From positions 1 through 64,000 of the forward strand of contig NZ_JAUHHC010000006.1 of the NCBI RefSeq assembly GCF_030410485.1: a DNA stretch of 64,000 nucleotides, written 5' to 3'. The notes below the pieces were generated by a model. The model had not been told where the DNA came from. It did not search any database and saw only the letters and a program-made list of their open reading frames with translations. The translations under genes and the position numbers were made by a program. Positions 55,172 through 64,000 of this stretch are shown in pieces. The DNA comes from Roseateles violae (GTDB lineage: Bacteria > Pseudomonadota > Gammaproteobacteria > Burkholderiales > Burkholderiaceae_C). Within the stretch, counting starts at the first letter, position 1, and each line of letters begins with the position of its first letter.

Positions 55172-56404
55172 ATGAGCAAGAAGAACGCCCCGCTGCTCAC
55201 CACGCTCGCGGCCGCGCTGGCCCTCGCCGCCACCGCCCTGCCGGCGCAGGCCTGGAACACGCTGGACGGCAAGGCGCCGCTGGTGATCGCCCACCGCGGC
55301 GCCTCCGGCTATCTGCCCGAGCACACGCTGGAGGGCTATGCCAAGGCGATCGAGCTGGGTGCCAACTACATCGAGCCCGATCTGGTGATGACCAAGGACG
55401 GCGTGCTGGTCGCCCGCCACGAGCCGATGATAGGCGCGACGACCAATGTGGCCAGCATCGCCGCCTTTGCCGGCCGCAAGACCACCAAGACCGTCGACGG
55501 CGTGCAGACGACCGACTGGTTCGTCGAGGACTTCACCCTGGCCGAGCTGAAGACCCTGCGCGCGGTCCAGCCGCGCGCGAACCGCTCGCAGGCCTATAAC
55601 GGCCTGTTCGAGATCCCGACCCTGGACGAGGTGATCGCGCTGGCCAAGGCCAAGAGCGTCGAGACCGGCCGCCAGATCGGCATCTATCCGGAGCTCAAGC
55701 ACTCGACCTATATGTCCGGCGTCGCCCAGAGCCTGGGCCTGTCCAAGACCTATTTCGAGGACAAGCTGGTCAGCACCCTGCACGCGGCCTATGGCAACAC
55801 GGGCAGTGCGCCGGTCTTCATCCAGAGCTTCGAGGTCTCGAACCTGCAGTACCTGAACACCAAGACCGACATCAAGCTGGTGCAGCTGGTCGATGCCGAC
55901 GATGTGAAGCCGGACGGCTCGCTGTCCCTGGTCGCGCCCTATGACCGGCCCTTCGACGTCGCCGCGCGCGGCGGCAAGCTGAGCTTTGCCGACATCGTCA
56001 GCGACGTCGGCCTGTCCTTCGTCGCCACCTATGCCGATGGCGTCGGGCCCTGGAAGCCCTATCTGCTGAAGACGGTGGCCGACGGTGTCGACCGCAACGG
56101 CGACGGCCAGATCACCGGCGCCGACCGCCGGGTCGTCGGCAGCACCGGCGTCATCGAGGCGGCCCACCAGCGCGGCCTTTTCGTCCACACCTGGACCTTC
56201 CGCAACGATGCCGGCATCCTCGGCTATGCCAACGGCCAGGCCGAGATCGAGGCCTATCTGCGCCTGGGCGTCGACGGCGTGTTCACCGACTTCGCCGATA
56301 CTGGCGTCGCCGCCGTCTCGGCGGTGCCGGAGCCCGAGCGCTATGCGCTGATGCTGGGCGGCCTGGGCCTGCTGGCGCTGATGCGGCGGCGCTGGATGCG
56401 CTGA
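55172..56404 (+). CDS. PEP-CTERM glycerophosphodiester phosphodiesterase
   Basis: A 410-residue exported enzyme that should release glycerol-3-phosphate from glycerophosphodiesters. After a signal (LAAALALAATALPAQA) comes the GDPD motif VIAHRGASGYLPEHTLEGY (catalytic His), the metal block EPDLVMTKDGVLVARHEP and HTWTFRND. An EF-hand-like calcium loop DRNGDGQITGADR occurs at about 307-319. The C-terminus VPEPERYALMLGGLGLLALM plus RRR is a PEP-CTERM sorting signal. AAGGAG lies 8 bp before the ATG. A phosphodiesterase sent to the surface is unusual. Confidence 0.9.
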   Translation: MSKKNAPLLTTLAAALALAATALPAQAWNTLDGKAPLVIAHRGASGYLPEHTLEGYAKAIELGANYIEPDLVMTKDGVLVARHEPMIGATTNVASIAAFAGRKTTKTVDGVQTTDWFVEDFTLAELKTLRAVQPRANRSQAYNGLFEIPTLDEVIALAKAKSVETGRQIGIYPELKHSTYMSGVAQSLGLSKTYFEDKLVSTLHAAYGNTGSAPVFIQSFEVSNLQYLNTKTDIKLVQLVDADDVKPDGSLSLVAPYDRPFDVAARGGKLSFADIVSDVGLSFVATYADGVGPWKPYLLKTVADGVDRNGDGQITGADRRVVGSTGVIEAAHQRGLFVHTWTFRNDAGILGYANGQAEIEAYLRLGVDGVFTDFADTGVAAVSAVPEPERYALMLGGLGLLALMRRRWMR

Positions 56405-56427
56405 GCCGGAAGAGTCCCGGGGACTTG

Positions 56428-56450
56428 AGGCGGGCCGATTCGGCCCGCCT
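56428..56450 (+). terminator. Rho-independent terminator after the GDPD gene
   Basis: AGGCGGGCCG/CGGCCCGCCT is a 10-bp perfect stem with a 3-nt loop, 24 bp after the stop at 56404, followed by TGCAC rather than a full T tract. It marks the end of the phosphodiesterase transcript. Confidence 0.6.
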
Positions 56451-56517
56451 TGCACATGGGCGGACGCAATCGCAGAGAATCGCCCGACCCGTAAGCATCC
56501 CCACAAGGAGACCGCCC

Positions 56518-56964
56518 ATGCCCACCGGAACCGTCCGCCTGCATCGCGTGCTGCGCGCGCCGCCCGAGCGCGTCTATCGCGCCTTCCTGACGCCCGACGC
56601 CATGGCCCGCTGGCTGCCGCCCTTCGGCTTCACCGGCAGCGTCCATCAGATGGACGCCCGGGTCGGCGGCGGCTATCGCATGTCCTTCACCAACTTCTCC
56701 ACCGGCCACAGCCACAGCTTCGGCGGCAGCTACCGCGAGCTGGTGCCGAACGAACGACTGCGCTACACGGCCAGTTTCGATGACGTCAATCTGCCGGGCG
56801 AGATGCAGACCACGGTGGAGCTGAAGCAGGTGTCCTGCGGCACCGAGATCAGCGTGGTGCAGGAGGGCATCCCCGAGATGATACCGACCGAGATGTGCTA
56901 TCTCGGCTGGCAGGAGTCGCTCGTGCAGCTGGCGCAGCTGGTCGAGCCGGATATCCCGGGCTGA
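56518..56964 (+). CDS. SRPBCC/AHSA1-domain protein
   Basis: A 148-residue protein of the Bet v1-like fold. Family blocks are LHRVLRAPPERVYRAFLTPDAMARWLPP, GGGYRMSFTNFSTG and EQEGIPEMIP-type C-terminal helix (QEGIPEMIPTEMCYLGWQESL). Such proteins bind hydrophobic ligands or act as stress factors; no activity can be given. AAGGAG precedes the ATG at 56518. Confidence 0.85.
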   Translation: MPTGTVRLHRVLRAPPERVYRAFLTPDAMARWLPPFGFTGSVHQMDARVGGGYRMSFTNFSTGHSHSFGGSYRELVPNERLRYTASFDDVNLPGEMQTTVELKQVSCGTEISVVQEGIPEMIPTEMCYLGWQESLVQLAQLVEPDIPG

Positions 56965-57004
56965 GCTTCTTCTTCCTTACTTTCTTCCATCCGTTCATCG
57001 CTTC

Positions 57005-57718
57005 ATGACCGATCTGTCCGCCTTCGCCATCACCCAGAAATGGCCCGCCCAGCACCCCGATCGCCTTCAACTCTATTCGCTGCCGACGCCCAACGGCGTC
57101 AAGGTCTCCATCTTTCTGGAGGAGACCGGCCTGCCCTATGAGCCGCATCTGGTGCGCTTCGACAGCAACGACCAGCTCTCGCCGGCGTTTCTGTCGCTGA
57201 ACCCGAACAACAAGATCCCGGCCATCGTCGACCCGAACGGCCCCGGCGGCCGGCCGCTGCCGCTGTTCGAGTCGGGCGCGATCCTGCTCTATCTGGCCGA
57301 GAAGACGGGCCAGCTCTTGCCGCAAGACCCGGCCCTGCGCTATGAAACGATCCAGTGGCTGATGTTCCAGATGGGCGGCATCGGGCCGATGTTCGGCCAG
57401 CTCGGCTTCTTCCACAAATTCGCCGGCAAGGATTACGAGGACAAGCGCCCGCGTGACCGCTACGTCGCCGAGGCGCGGCGCCTGCTGGCCGTGCTCGACC
57501 GGCATCTGGCCGGCCGCGACTGGATCGTCGGCGACCAGTACACGATCGCCGACATCGCGAGCTTTCCCTGGATCAACAATCTGGTCGGCTTCTACGGCGC
57601 CGGGGAGCTGGTCGGCTTCGACGATTTCACCGAGGTGAAGCGGGTGCTGGAGAAGTTCCTGGCGCGGCCCGCGGTGCAGCGCGGGCTGAAGATTCCGCAG
57701 CGGCCGGCGGCCGCCTGA
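57005..57718 (+). CDS. Glutathione S-transferase (YfcG/YghU-like)
   Basis: A 237-residue GST. The N-terminal thioredoxin-like domain (about 20-105) contains LYSLPTPNGVKVSIFLEETGLPYE and the glutathione-binding ESGAILLYLAEKTG. The helical C-terminal domain carries DRHLAGRDWIVGDQYTIADIASFPW. The Thr/Asn in TPNGVK at the active site fits the Nu-class (YfcG) branch with disulfide reductase activity. It starts 40 bp after the SRPBCC gene. Confidence 0.92.
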   Translation: MTDLSAFAITQKWPAQHPDRLQLYSLPTPNGVKVSIFLEETGLPYEPHLVRFDSNDQLSPAFLSLNPNNKIPAIVDPNGPGGRPLPLFESGAILLYLAEKTGQLLPQDPALRYETIQWLMFQMGGIGPMFGQLGFFHKFAGKDYEDKRPRDRYVAEARRLLAVLDRHLAGRDWIVGDQYTIADIASFPWINNLVGFYGAGELVGFDDFTEVKRVLEKFLARPAVQRGLKIPQRPAAA

Positions 57719-57836
57719 AGGGCTTCTCGCTACACTGCGCCACAAGTCGCAGCGGCGCCCGGCCCGGCCGGTCAGCGCGACATCCGCCGGTTCACAGTTG
57801 CGCCAGCCGTGGTGACCGGCCCATTTCCGAGTAAGC

Positions 57837-59021
57837 ATGGAAAGCTATCTGCTCGACTGGGCCAATCTGCTGCTGCGCTGGCTGCATGTGATCGTCGCCA
57901 TTGCCTGGATCGGCGCCTCCTTCTACTTCGTCTGGCTGGACAACCACCTGCTCAAGCCCGAGACGCCCGATCTGAAGGCCAAGGGCGTCGACGGCGAGCT
58001 CTGGGCCGTGCACGGCGGCGGCTTCTACAACCCGCAGAAGTACATGGTCGCGCCGGCGAACCTGCCCCAGCATCTGCACTGGTTTTACTGGGAGAGCTAC
58101 TGGACCTGGATCAGCGGCGTCGCGCTGTTTGTGCTGCTGTACCTGGTCAATGCCGACAGTTTCCTGATCGACCGGCGCGTGCATGACTGGGGCTCGACGC
58201 CGGCGGCCGTCGGCGCCGCCCTCGGTTTTCTCGCCGCCGGCTGGCTGGCCTACGACCAGATCTGCCGCCGCTTCGGCCACACGAAGGATGGCAGCATCGG
58301 CAACGACGGCCTGGTGCTGGGCCTGATCGCCGTCTTCATCGGCTTCGCGGCCTGGGCCGCGGCCCAGCTGTTCGCCGGCCGCGCCGCCTTCCTGATCACC
58401 GGCGCGATGATCGCGACGATGATGAGCGCCAATGTGCTGTTCTGGATCATCCCGGGACAGCGGCAGGTGATCGCCGATATGCGCGCCGGCCGGGCCGTCG
58501 ACCCCATCCACGGCCAGCGCGGCAAGCAGCGCAGCGTGCACAACACCTATTTCACCCTGCCGGTGCTGATCGCGATGCTGAGCAACCACTACGGCATGCT
58601 CTACAGCCATCCGCACAACTGGGCCGTGCTCTTGCTCTTGATGCTGACCGGCGCGCTGGTGCGGACCTTCTTCGTCAAACGACACAAGGGCGTCAATGCC
58701 TGGCCCCTGGTCGCGATCGTCCTGGCCCTGCTGGCCGTGCTGATCGTCTGGCTGGCCCCGGCGCCGGGACCGAAGCTCGCGGCCGCGCCGACCCTCGCGC
58801 AAGTGCAGGCCGTCGTCGAGCAGCGCTGCGTGATGTGCCACAACGCGCAGCTGGCGCAGAAGGGCGTGCAGCTGCACACGCCGGCCCTGATCGAGCAGAA
58901 CGCACAGGCCTTGTACCAACAGGCGGTCCTGCAGAAGACCATGCCGCTCAACAACGCGACCGGCATCAGCGAGGAGGAGCGGGCGCTGCTGGGGCGCTGG
59001 TTCGAGGCCCGCCGGCGCTAG
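57837..59021 (+). CDS. puuD: Urate hydroxylase, membrane type with cytochrome c domain
   Basis: PuuD oxidises urate to 5-hydroxyisourate using a membrane-bound module coupled to the respiratory chain. The 394-residue protein has about eight spans (LLRWLHVIVAIAWIGASFYFVWLD, HWFYWESYWTWISGVALFVL) and a C-terminal c-type heme domain (about 330-394) with CVMCH and the axial Met region in KTMPLNNATG. This explains why no soluble uricase is present. It lies about 3.5 kb from the other ureide genes. The ATG at 57837 opens the family sequence directly. Confidence 0.94.
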   Translation: MESYLLDWANLLLRWLHVIVAIAWIGASFYFVWLDNHLLKPETPDLKAKGVDGELWAVHGGGFYNPQKYMVAPANLPQHLHWFYWESYWTWISGVALFVLLYLVNADSFLIDRRVHDWGSTPAAVGAALGFLAAGWLAYDQICRRFGHTKDGSIGNDGLVLGLIAVFIGFAAWAAAQLFAGRAAFLITGAMIATMMSANVLFWIIPGQRQVIADMRAGRAVDPIHGQRGKQRSVHNTYFTLPVLIAMLSNHYGMLYSHPHNWAVLLLLMLTGALVRTFFVKRHKGVNAWPLVAIVLALLAVLIVWLAPAPGPKLAAAPTLAQVQAVVEQRCVMCHNAQLAQKGVQLHTPALIEQNAQALYQQAVLQKTMPLNNATGISEEERALLGRWFEARRR

Positions 59022-59060
59022 CCGGCCCGGCTTCGCAGGCGGCCGCGGCTTTGCGACAAT

Positions 59061-59073
59061 GTCGTCATACAAC
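59061..59073. promoter_or_regulatory. Candidate regulator site upstream of the glucarate-cluster gntR
   Basis: GTCGTCATACAAC, 14 bp before the start at 59088, is the reverse complement, 12 of 13 bases, of GTTGTATGATGAC in front of the bug gene at 59910-59922. Two copies, one before the regulator and one before its target operon, suggest binding sites of the adjacent GntR protein. Confidence 0.55.
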
Positions 59074-59087
59074 CCGCCGCCCGCCTC

Positions 59088-59870
59088 ATGACCCTCGCCC
59101 CCGCCGAATCGACGCCGACCTCCGCCCGCCGCCGCCCGAAGACCCTGGCCCTGGGCCTGGTCGAGGCCCTGGGCGATCGCATCCGCGACGGGCGCCTGGC
59201 GGTGGGCGACAAGCTGCCGACCGAGGCGGCCATCATGGCGGAGTTCGAGGTCAGCCGCACCGTCGTGCGCGAGGCGATCTCCAAGCTGCAGGCGGCCGGC
59301 CTGGTCGAGACGCGGCATGGCATCGGCACCTTCGTGCTGGGCCTGGGCGAGGGCGGGCCCTTCCGCATCGCGCCGGAGCAGATGGAGACGCTCAACGATG
59401 TGGTCGCGGTGCTGGAGCTGCGCATCGGCGTCGAGACCGAGGCGGCCGCGCTGGCGGCGCAGCGGCGCAGCGAGGCGCAACTGGCGGCCATGCGCGAGGC
59501 GCTCGCCGCCTTCACGGCCGCGATCGCGGCCGGCCGTGATGCGGTGGCGGCCGACTTCCAGTTCCATCTGGAGATCGCGCGTGCCACCGGCAATCCGCAT
59601 TACGAGCAGCTGATGGCGACCCTGGGCGCGCCCAGCATCCCGCGCGCGCGCCTGGCCGCGCTGCCGCAGAGCGACACGGCCGAGCGCCAGGCCTATCTGA
59701 AGAAGGTCAATGCCGAGCACGAGAGCATCCTCGACGCCATCGCCGCCGGCGATGCCGAGGCGGCCCGCGCGGCCATGCGCACCCACCTGGCGAACAGCCG
59801 CGAGCGGCGCCGGCGCGCGGCGCTGAGCCTGCTCGGCGCGGGCGGCGCCACTGGCCGCAGCACCGAGTAG
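59088..59870 (+). CDS. GntR/FadR-family regulator of the glucarate operon
   Basis: A 260-residue regulator. The winged helix-turn-helix (about 22-90: LGLVEALGDRIRDGRLAVGDKLPTEAAIMAEF, SRTVVREAISKLQAAGLVE) is followed by an FCD domain (about 100-240). It lies directly before bug-gudD-bug-garL in the same orientation, 79 bp upstream. Near-identical 13-bp sites lie before this gene and before the first bug gene. A repressor lifted by glucarate or its dehydration product is the usual arrangement. Confidence 0.9.
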   Translation: MTLAPAESTPTSARRRPKTLALGLVEALGDRIRDGRLAVGDKLPTEAAIMAEFEVSRTVVREAISKLQAAGLVETRHGIGTFVLGLGEGGPFRIAPEQMETLNDVVAVLELRIGVETEAAALAAQRRSEAQLAAMREALAAFTAAIAAGRDAVAADFQFHLEIARATGNPHYEQLMATLGAPSIPRARLAALPQSDTAERQAYLKKVNAEHESILDAIAAGDAEAARAAMRTHLANSRERRRRAALSLLGAGGATGRSTE

Positions 59871-59909
59871 GGACATTCCTCGGCCGGGCTTGTCAGCGCC
59901 GAATTTGCA

Positions 59910-59922
59910 GTTGTATGATGAC
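59910..59922. promoter_or_regulatory. Candidate regulator site upstream of the glucarate operon
   Basis: GTTGTATGATGAC lies 28 bp before the bug start codon and continues into TGACAAC, so a wider GTTGT-N10-ACAAC dyad covers 59910-59929. It matches the site at 59061-59073 in 12 of 13 bases on the opposite strand. It is probably where the upstream GntR protein acts. Confidence 0.6.
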
Positions 59923-59949
59923 TGACAACATCAGACGGAGACAAGTTCG

Positions 59950-60957
59950 ATGACGCCTCGTTCGCTTCCTTCTTCCTCTTTCCATGGTCGCCGGCCGCTG
60001 CTGCGGCTGCTGGGCGGCCTGGCTCTGGGTCTGAGCCTGGGCCTGCCGGCGCTGGCCGCCTATCCGGACAAGCCGGTCACCCTGGTCGTGCCCTTCCCGC
60101 CGGGCGGCTCCACCGATTCGCTGGCCCGCGCGATCGCGCCCAAGCTGCAGGAGAAGCTGGGCCAGACCGTCGTGGTCGAGAACAAGCCGGGCGCGACCGG
60201 CACCATGGGCACGGCCCAGGTCAAGCGCACGGCGGCCGACGGCTACACCCTGCTGGTGTCGTCCCTCGGTCCCTTCGTGATCGCCCCGCATCTGATCAAG
60301 GGCGTGCAGTACGACGCCTTGAAAGACCTGGACCTGCTGACGGTGGCCGTGCAGGCACCGAATGTGCTGGTGGTGCCGGCGGCGTCCAAGCTGACTTCGG
60401 TGGCCGATGTGATCGCGCAGCAGAAGAAGGAACCCGGCAAGCTGAGCTTCGCGTCGAGCGGCAATGGCTCCTCCGACCACCTGACGGTCGAGCTGTTCTG
60501 GCAGCAGACCGGGACCTCGGGCCTGCACGTGCCCTACAAGGGCGGCGCACCGGCGATCACCGATCTGCTGGGCGGTCAGGTCGACGCCTCCTTCCAGAAC
60601 ATCAACGCGGTGCTGCAGCACATCCAGAGCGGCAAGCTCCGCGCGCTGGCCGTCACCGGCGACAAGCGCTCCGCCGTGCTGCCCAATGTGCCGACCCTGG
60701 CCGAGGCCGGCGCCAAGGGCGTCGACGTCTACTCCTGGCAGGGCGTGGCCGCGCCGGCGGGCCTGCCGCCGGCGGTGCGCACGCAGATCGTCGCGGCCTT
60801 GCAGGCGGCGCTGAACGATGCGGCCGTCAAGCAGAAGAACGCCGAGATCGGTATCGAGACGGTGGCCAACACGCCGGAGCAGGCGCAGGCCTTCCAGAAG
60901 AGCGAGTTCGCGCGCTGGAAGAAGGTCATCGAGACCGGAAAAATCACGGCGGACTGA
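59950..60957 (+). CDS. Bug-family substrate-binding protein (glucarate cluster)
   Basis: A 335-residue periplasmic receptor of the Bug/TctC type. A signal peptide (LLRLLGGLALGLSLGLPALAA) is followed by YPDKPVTLVVPFPPGGSTDS, NKPGATGTMGTAQV and HVPYKGGAPAITDLLGGQ. It is the first structural gene of the glucarate operon, and the next gene starts directly after its stop. It probably binds D-glucarate or galactarate. No TctAB permease genes are visible in the window. Confidence 0.9.
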   Translation: MTPRSLPSSSFHGRRPLLRLLGGLALGLSLGLPALAAYPDKPVTLVVPFPPGGSTDSLARAIAPKLQEKLGQTVVVENKPGATGTMGTAQVKRTAADGYTLLVSSLGPFVIAPHLIKGVQYDALKDLDLLTVAVQAPNVLVVPAASKLTSVADVIAQQKKEPGKLSFASSGNGSSDHLTVELFWQQTGTSGLHVPYKGGAPAITDLLGGQVDASFQNINAVLQHIQSGKLRALAVTGDKRSAVLPNVPTLAEAGAKGVDVYSWQGVAAPAGLPPAVRTQIVAALQAALNDAAVKQKNAEIGIETVANTPEQAQAFQKSEFARWKKVIETGKITAD

Positions 60958-60960
60958 GTG

Positions 60961-62286
60961 ATGAGCACGACTCCGACGATCAAGACAGCGCGCGTGATCC
61001 CGGTCGCCGGGCGCGACGGCATGCTGATGAACCTGAGCGGCGCCCATGGGCCCTTCTTCACCCGCAATCTGCTGCTTCTGGAGGACAGCGCCGGGCACAC
61101 CGGCGTGGCCGAGGTGCCCGGCGGCGAGTCCATCCGCCAGACCTTGGAAGAGGCCTCGGCGCTCTTGATCGGCCAGCCGGTCGCGCGCTGGAATGCCTTG
61201 CTGCAGCTGGTGCGCGAGCGCTTCGCCGACCGCGACGCCGGCGGCCGCGGCCTGCAGACCTTCGATCTGCGCACGACCATCCATGTGCTGACGGCGGTCG
61301 AGTGCGCGCTGCTGGACCTGCTGGGCCAGCATCTCGGCGTGCCGGTCTGCGAGCTGCTGGGCGAGGGCCGGCAGCGCGACAAGGTGCCGATGCTGGGCTA
61401 TCTGTTCTTCGTCGGCGATGCCGGCAAGACCGATCTGCCCTATGTGCGCGAAGACCGGGCTGGCGGCTGGCTGCACCAGCGCCACCAGACCGCGCTGACG
61501 CCCGAGGCCATCGTCGCCCAGGCCGAGGCGGCCCAGGCCCGCTACGGCTTCGCCGACTTCAAGCTCAAGGGCGGGGTGCTGGCCGGCGAGGCCGAGGTCG
61601 AGGCGATCAAGGCGCTCAAGGCCCGCTTCCCCGAGGCCCGCATCACGCTGGACCCGAACGGCGGCTGGCTCTTGAAGGACGCGATCCGTCTGCTGCGCGA
61701 TCTGCACGGCGTGATCGCCTATGCCGAGGATCCCTGCGGCGCCGAGGACGGCTTCTCCGGCCGCGAGGTGATGGCCGAATTCCGCCGCGCGACCGGCCTG
61801 CCGACGGCGACCAATATGGTGGCCACCGACTGGCGCCAGCTGGTCCATTCGCTGGCCCTGCAGTCGGTCGACATCCCGCTGGCCGACCCGCATTTCTGGA
61901 CGATGAGCGGCGCGGTGCGCGTCGCCCAGACCTGCCGCGACCAGGGCCTGACCTGGGGCTCGCACAGCAACAACCATTTCGATGTCTCGCTGGCCATGTT
62001 CACCCACGCGGCCGCCGCCGCGCCGGGGCGGCTGACCGCGATCGACACCCACTGGATCTGGCAGGACGGCCAGTTCCTGACCGAAGCCCCGCTGCAGATC
62101 GTCGGCGGCGAGGTGGCGGTGCCGACGGTGCCGGGCCTGGGCGTCAAGCTGGACATGGCCGCCGTCGAAAAGGCGCATCAGCTCTATATGCAGCATGGCC
62201 TCGGGGCGCGTGACGACGCGGTGGCGATGCAGTACCTGATCCGCGGCTGGAAATTTGATCCGAAGCGGCCCTGCCTGCTGCGCTGA
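60961..62286 (+). CDS. gudD: D-glucarate dehydratase
   Basis: An enolase-superfamily enzyme of 441 residues that dehydrates D-glucarate (and L-idarate) to 5-keto-4-deoxyglucarate. Catalytic blocks are [10 protein letters not shown] (the KxK base), TLDPNGGWL and [11 protein letters not shown] (metal ligands), and [15 protein letters not shown] with the general-base His. The N-terminus has the family block [18 protein letters not shown] directly before the ATG is an alternative start. It lies between two bug genes. Confidence 0.94.
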   Translation: MSTTPTIKTARVIPVAGRDGMLMNLSGAHGPFFTRNLLLLEDSAGHTGVAEVPGGESIRQTLEEASALLIGQPVARWNALLQLVRERFADRDAGGRGLQTFDLRTTIHVLTAVECALLDLLGQHLGVPVCELLGEGRQRDKVPMLGYLFFVGDAGKTDLPYVREDRAGGWLHQRHQTALTPEAIVAQAEAAQARYGFADFKLKGGVLAGEAEVEAIKALKARFPEARITLDPNGGWLLKDAIRLLRDLHGVIAYAEDPCGAEDGFSGREVMAEFRRATGLPTATNMVATDWRQLVHSLALQSVDIPLADPHFWTMSGAVRVAQTCRDQGLTWGSHSNNHFDVSLAMFTHAAAAAPGRLTAIDTHWIWQDGQFLTEAPLQIVGGEVAVPTVPGLGVKLDMAAVEKAHQLYMQHGLGARDDAVAMQYLIRGWKFDPKRPCLLR

Positions 62287-62316
62287 GGCGTCACCCCTTT
62301 CTTTCGGAGACAAGCA

Positions 62317-63279
62317 ATGCAAGACAGAACGATCCGGCGCACGCTCGCCGCCTTGGCCCTCACGCTGCCGGCGCTGGCCCTGGCCCAGGCCTGGCCCACG
62401 AAGGCGCTGCGCATCGTCGTGCCCTACACGCCGGGCGGCAGCTCGGACATCATCGCCCGCGCCATCAGCCAGCCGCTGTCCGAGGCGCTGAAGCAGCCGG
62501 TGATCGTCGAGAACAAGGCCGGCGCCAGCGGCAATCTGGGCGCCGACTTCGTCGCCAAGGCCAATGACGGCCACACGCTGCTCTTGTGCGACGTGACGGC
62601 GCTGGCGATCAGCCCCTCGGTCTATACCAAGCTGCCCTTCGATCCCAGCAAGGACCTGAAGGGTGCGGCGATGCTGGCCTATTCGCCGCATATGCTGGTC
62701 GTCCACCCCTCCGTGCCGGCCAACAATCTGAAGGAACTGGTCGCGCTGTCCAAGACCAGCAAGCTCGACTTCGCCGTCACCGCGATCGGCAGCGCGCCGC
62801 ATGTGGCCGGCCTGGCCGTCGCCGCGGCCACCGGCGCGAAGTGGGAGTACATCCCCTACAAGGGCGGCTCGCAGGCGGTGACCGACACCATCGCCGGCCA
62901 GACCCAGGTGCTGATGAACGGCATGCTGGCGACCCTGCCGCATGTGCAGAACGGCAAGCTGAAGGTGCTGGGCGTGTCCAAGGCGACGCGCGTGCCGCTG
63001 CTGCCCAACGTGCCTACGATCGCCGAGCAGGGCGCGCCGGGCTTCGAGTCGGGCACCTGGCAGGGCGTGCTGGTGCCGGCCGGAATGCCGGCCGCCGATG
63101 TGGCCAGGCTCTCGGCCGAGCTGGTGCGCATCATCCGCAGCCCCGAGATCCGCTCGCGCCTGAGCGCCCAGGGCGCCGAGGTCTTCACGATGAACCCGGC
63201 CGAGTTCGGCTCCTTCTTCGCCAAGGAGCGCAAGAACTGGTCGGCCGTCGTGGCCAAGAACAATATCAAGCTGGACTGA
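62317..63279 (+). CDS. Bug-family substrate-binding protein (second of the glucarate cluster)
   Basis: A 320-residue Bug/TctC receptor with a signal peptide ([18 protein letters not shown]), [35 protein letters not shown] and [19 protein letters not shown] second receptor in the same operon, clearly different from the one at 59950, suggests two related ligands (for example glucarate and galactarate) or two uptake routes. It lies 30 bp after gudD and 14 bp before the aldolase gene. Confidence 0.9.
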   Translation: MQDRTIRRTLAALALTLPALALAQAWPTKALRIVVPYTPGGSSDIIARAISQPLSEALKQPVIVENKAGASGNLGADFVAKANDGHTLLLCDVTALAISPSVYTKLPFDPSKDLKGAAMLAYSPHMLVVHPSVPANNLKELVALSKTSKLDFAVTAIGSAPHVAGLAVAAATGAKWEYIPYKGGSQAVTDTIAGQTQVLMNGMLATLPHVQNGKLKVLGVSKATRVPLLPNVPTIAEQGAPGFESGTWQGVLVPAGMPAADVARLSAELVRIIRSPEIRSRLSAQGAEVFTMNPAEFGSFFAKERKNWSAVVAKNNIKLD

Positions 63280-63293
63280 GAGCGAGCCCCGCC

Positions 63294-64000
63294 ATGCCGA
63301 CGCCCACCACCCCCTACTGCCCCTTTCCGAACAGCTTCCGCCAGCGCCTGCTGGCGGGCGAGCAGCTGATCGGCTGCTGGTGTTCGCTGGCCAACCCGAT
63401 CAGCACCGAGGTGCTGGGCGTGGCCGGCTTCGACTGGCTGCTGCTGGACGGCGAGCATTCGCCCAACGAGGTGAGCAGCTTCGTGCCGCAGCTGATGGCG
63501 CTGAAAGACAGCGTCAGCGCGCCGGTCGTGCGGCCCTCGTCCAACAACGCGGTCGAGATCAAGCGCCTGCTGGACGCCGGCTTCTACAACTTCCTCGTGC
63601 CCTTCGTCGAGAGCGCCGAGGAAGCCAGGCGCGCCGTGGCCGCGACCCGCTATCCGCCGCAAGGCATACGCGGCGTCTCGGTGGCGCAGCGCAGCAACCG
63701 CTATGGCACGGTGCCCGGCTACTTCCAGGGCATCAACGAGCAGATCAGCGTGATCGTGCAGATCGAGAGCCGCGCCGGCGTGGCCGCGGTGGCCGAGATC
63801 GCGGCGGTCGACGGCGTCGACTGCATCTTCATCGGTCCCTCGGACCTGGCGGCCGGCTACGGCCAGCTCGGCAATCCGCTGCATCCCGAGGTGCAGGCGG
63901 CGATGGCCGAGATCTTTGCCGCCTGCCAGGCGGCCGGCAAGGCGGTCGGCATCCTGGCGCCGGTCGAGGCCGATGCGCGCCGCTATATCGAGCAGGGCGC
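63294..64000 (+). CDS. garL: 2-dehydro-3-deoxyglucarate aldolase (partial, cut by window end)
   Basis: A class II HpcH/HpaI-type aldolase that splits 5-keto-4-deoxyglucarate into pyruvate and tartronate semialdehyde. The visible 235 residues include [34 protein letters not shown] (catalytic His and metal region), [18 protein letters not shown], the metal-site Glu in [10 protein letters not shown], and [16 protein letters not shown]. About 25 residues of the normal length are missing past the right edge. It follows the second bug gene and takes the product of gudD, completing the pathway logic. Confidence 0.93.
   Translation, partial: MPTPTTPYCPFPNSFRQRLLAGEQLIGCWCSLANPISTEVLGVAGFDWLLLDGEHSPNEVSSFVPQLMALKDSVSAPVVRPSSNNAVEIKRLLDAGFYNFLVPFVESAEEARRAVAATRYPPQGIRGVSVAQRSNRYGTVPGYFQGINEQISVIVQIESRAGVAAVAEIAAVDGVDCIFIGPSDLAAGYGQLGNPLHPEVQAAMAEIFAACQAAGKAVGILAPVEADARRYIEQG

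Noticed and set aside
59893-62943. A 1016-codon minus-strand open frame antisense to bug, gudD and bug.
   Set aside because: Its composition is His/Gln/Arg-rich and it has no signal, domain or ribosome site. The plus-strand genes are clear family members.

Overview
The window is very GC-rich DNA with dense genes and the codon and protein style of a Burkholderiales betaproteobacterium, probably near Roseateles, Mitsuaria or Rubrivivax. That placement is inferred from protein style: NitT/Bug-type binding proteins, PEP-CTERM proteins, a urt urea transporter and DUF2946 copper genes. No rRNA, tRNA, CRISPR array or phage was seen. The main theme is acquisition of nitrogen from urea and purines, joined to sugar-acid catabolism.

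Layout. At 1-122 lies the right end of an IS3-type insertion sequence, abutting the 3' end of ureC. At 132-3289 (minus) is ureA-ureJ-ureB-ureC, with a structured repeat between ureB and ureC. Divergent from it, 3347-7814 holds a transporter-like sensor kinase and its LuxR-type response regulator. At 7822-13307 (minus) a hydrolase and an MFS carrier precede a three-gene set (FeS protein, fumarate-reductase-like flavoprotein, NuoF-like protein) that looks like a soluble NADH-linked reductase. At 13395-24470 are housekeeping and secreted proteins: a phosphatase, a PEP-CTERM protein, a diguanylate cyclase, truD, an OmpA-type lipoprotein, two secreted unknowns, an SUMF1 protein and a methyltransferase. 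This stretch also carries a candidate small RNA with a perfect 12-nt Shine-Dalgarno sequence (18725-18899). At 24618-27853 is a tartrate/D-malate dehydrogenase unit with a Bug protein and a LysR regulator.

At 28519-34412 is urtABCDE for urea uptake, followed by a chemoreceptor and by ureD, which lies about 33 kb from the other urease genes. At 37345-40762 is a probable copper operon (DUF2946, TonB receptor, YcnI). At 40798-44511 is an ABC importer of the NitT/TauT type with a porin. At 44719-48578 are a PEP-CTERM protein, an unusual HTH protein, a beta-propeller and a DUF899 protein.

At 49075-55086 is ureide catabolism: an M20 hydrolase, a UraD-allantoate amidohydrolase fusion, the allantoinase puuE and a GntR regulator, with divergent uraH (HIU hydrolase) and xdhC. 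The membrane urate hydroxylase puuD follows at 57837. Together these convert urate via HIU, OHCU, allantoin and allantoate toward ureidoglycolate and released ammonia. Urea, made here or imported by UrtABCDE, is split by urease. Xanthine dehydrogenase subunits, allA and ureEFG are not in the window. The window closes with a D-glucarate operon (gntR, bug, gudD, bug, garL), with garL cut by the edge.

The most unusual observations are: (1) a family of hairpin repeats inserted inside three nitrogen operons, whose stems differ by compensated base changes; (2) the small RNA with the extended Shine-Dalgarno sequence; (3) the FeS-FrdA-NuoF gene set; (4) the permease-kinase with a cysteine cluster beside urease.
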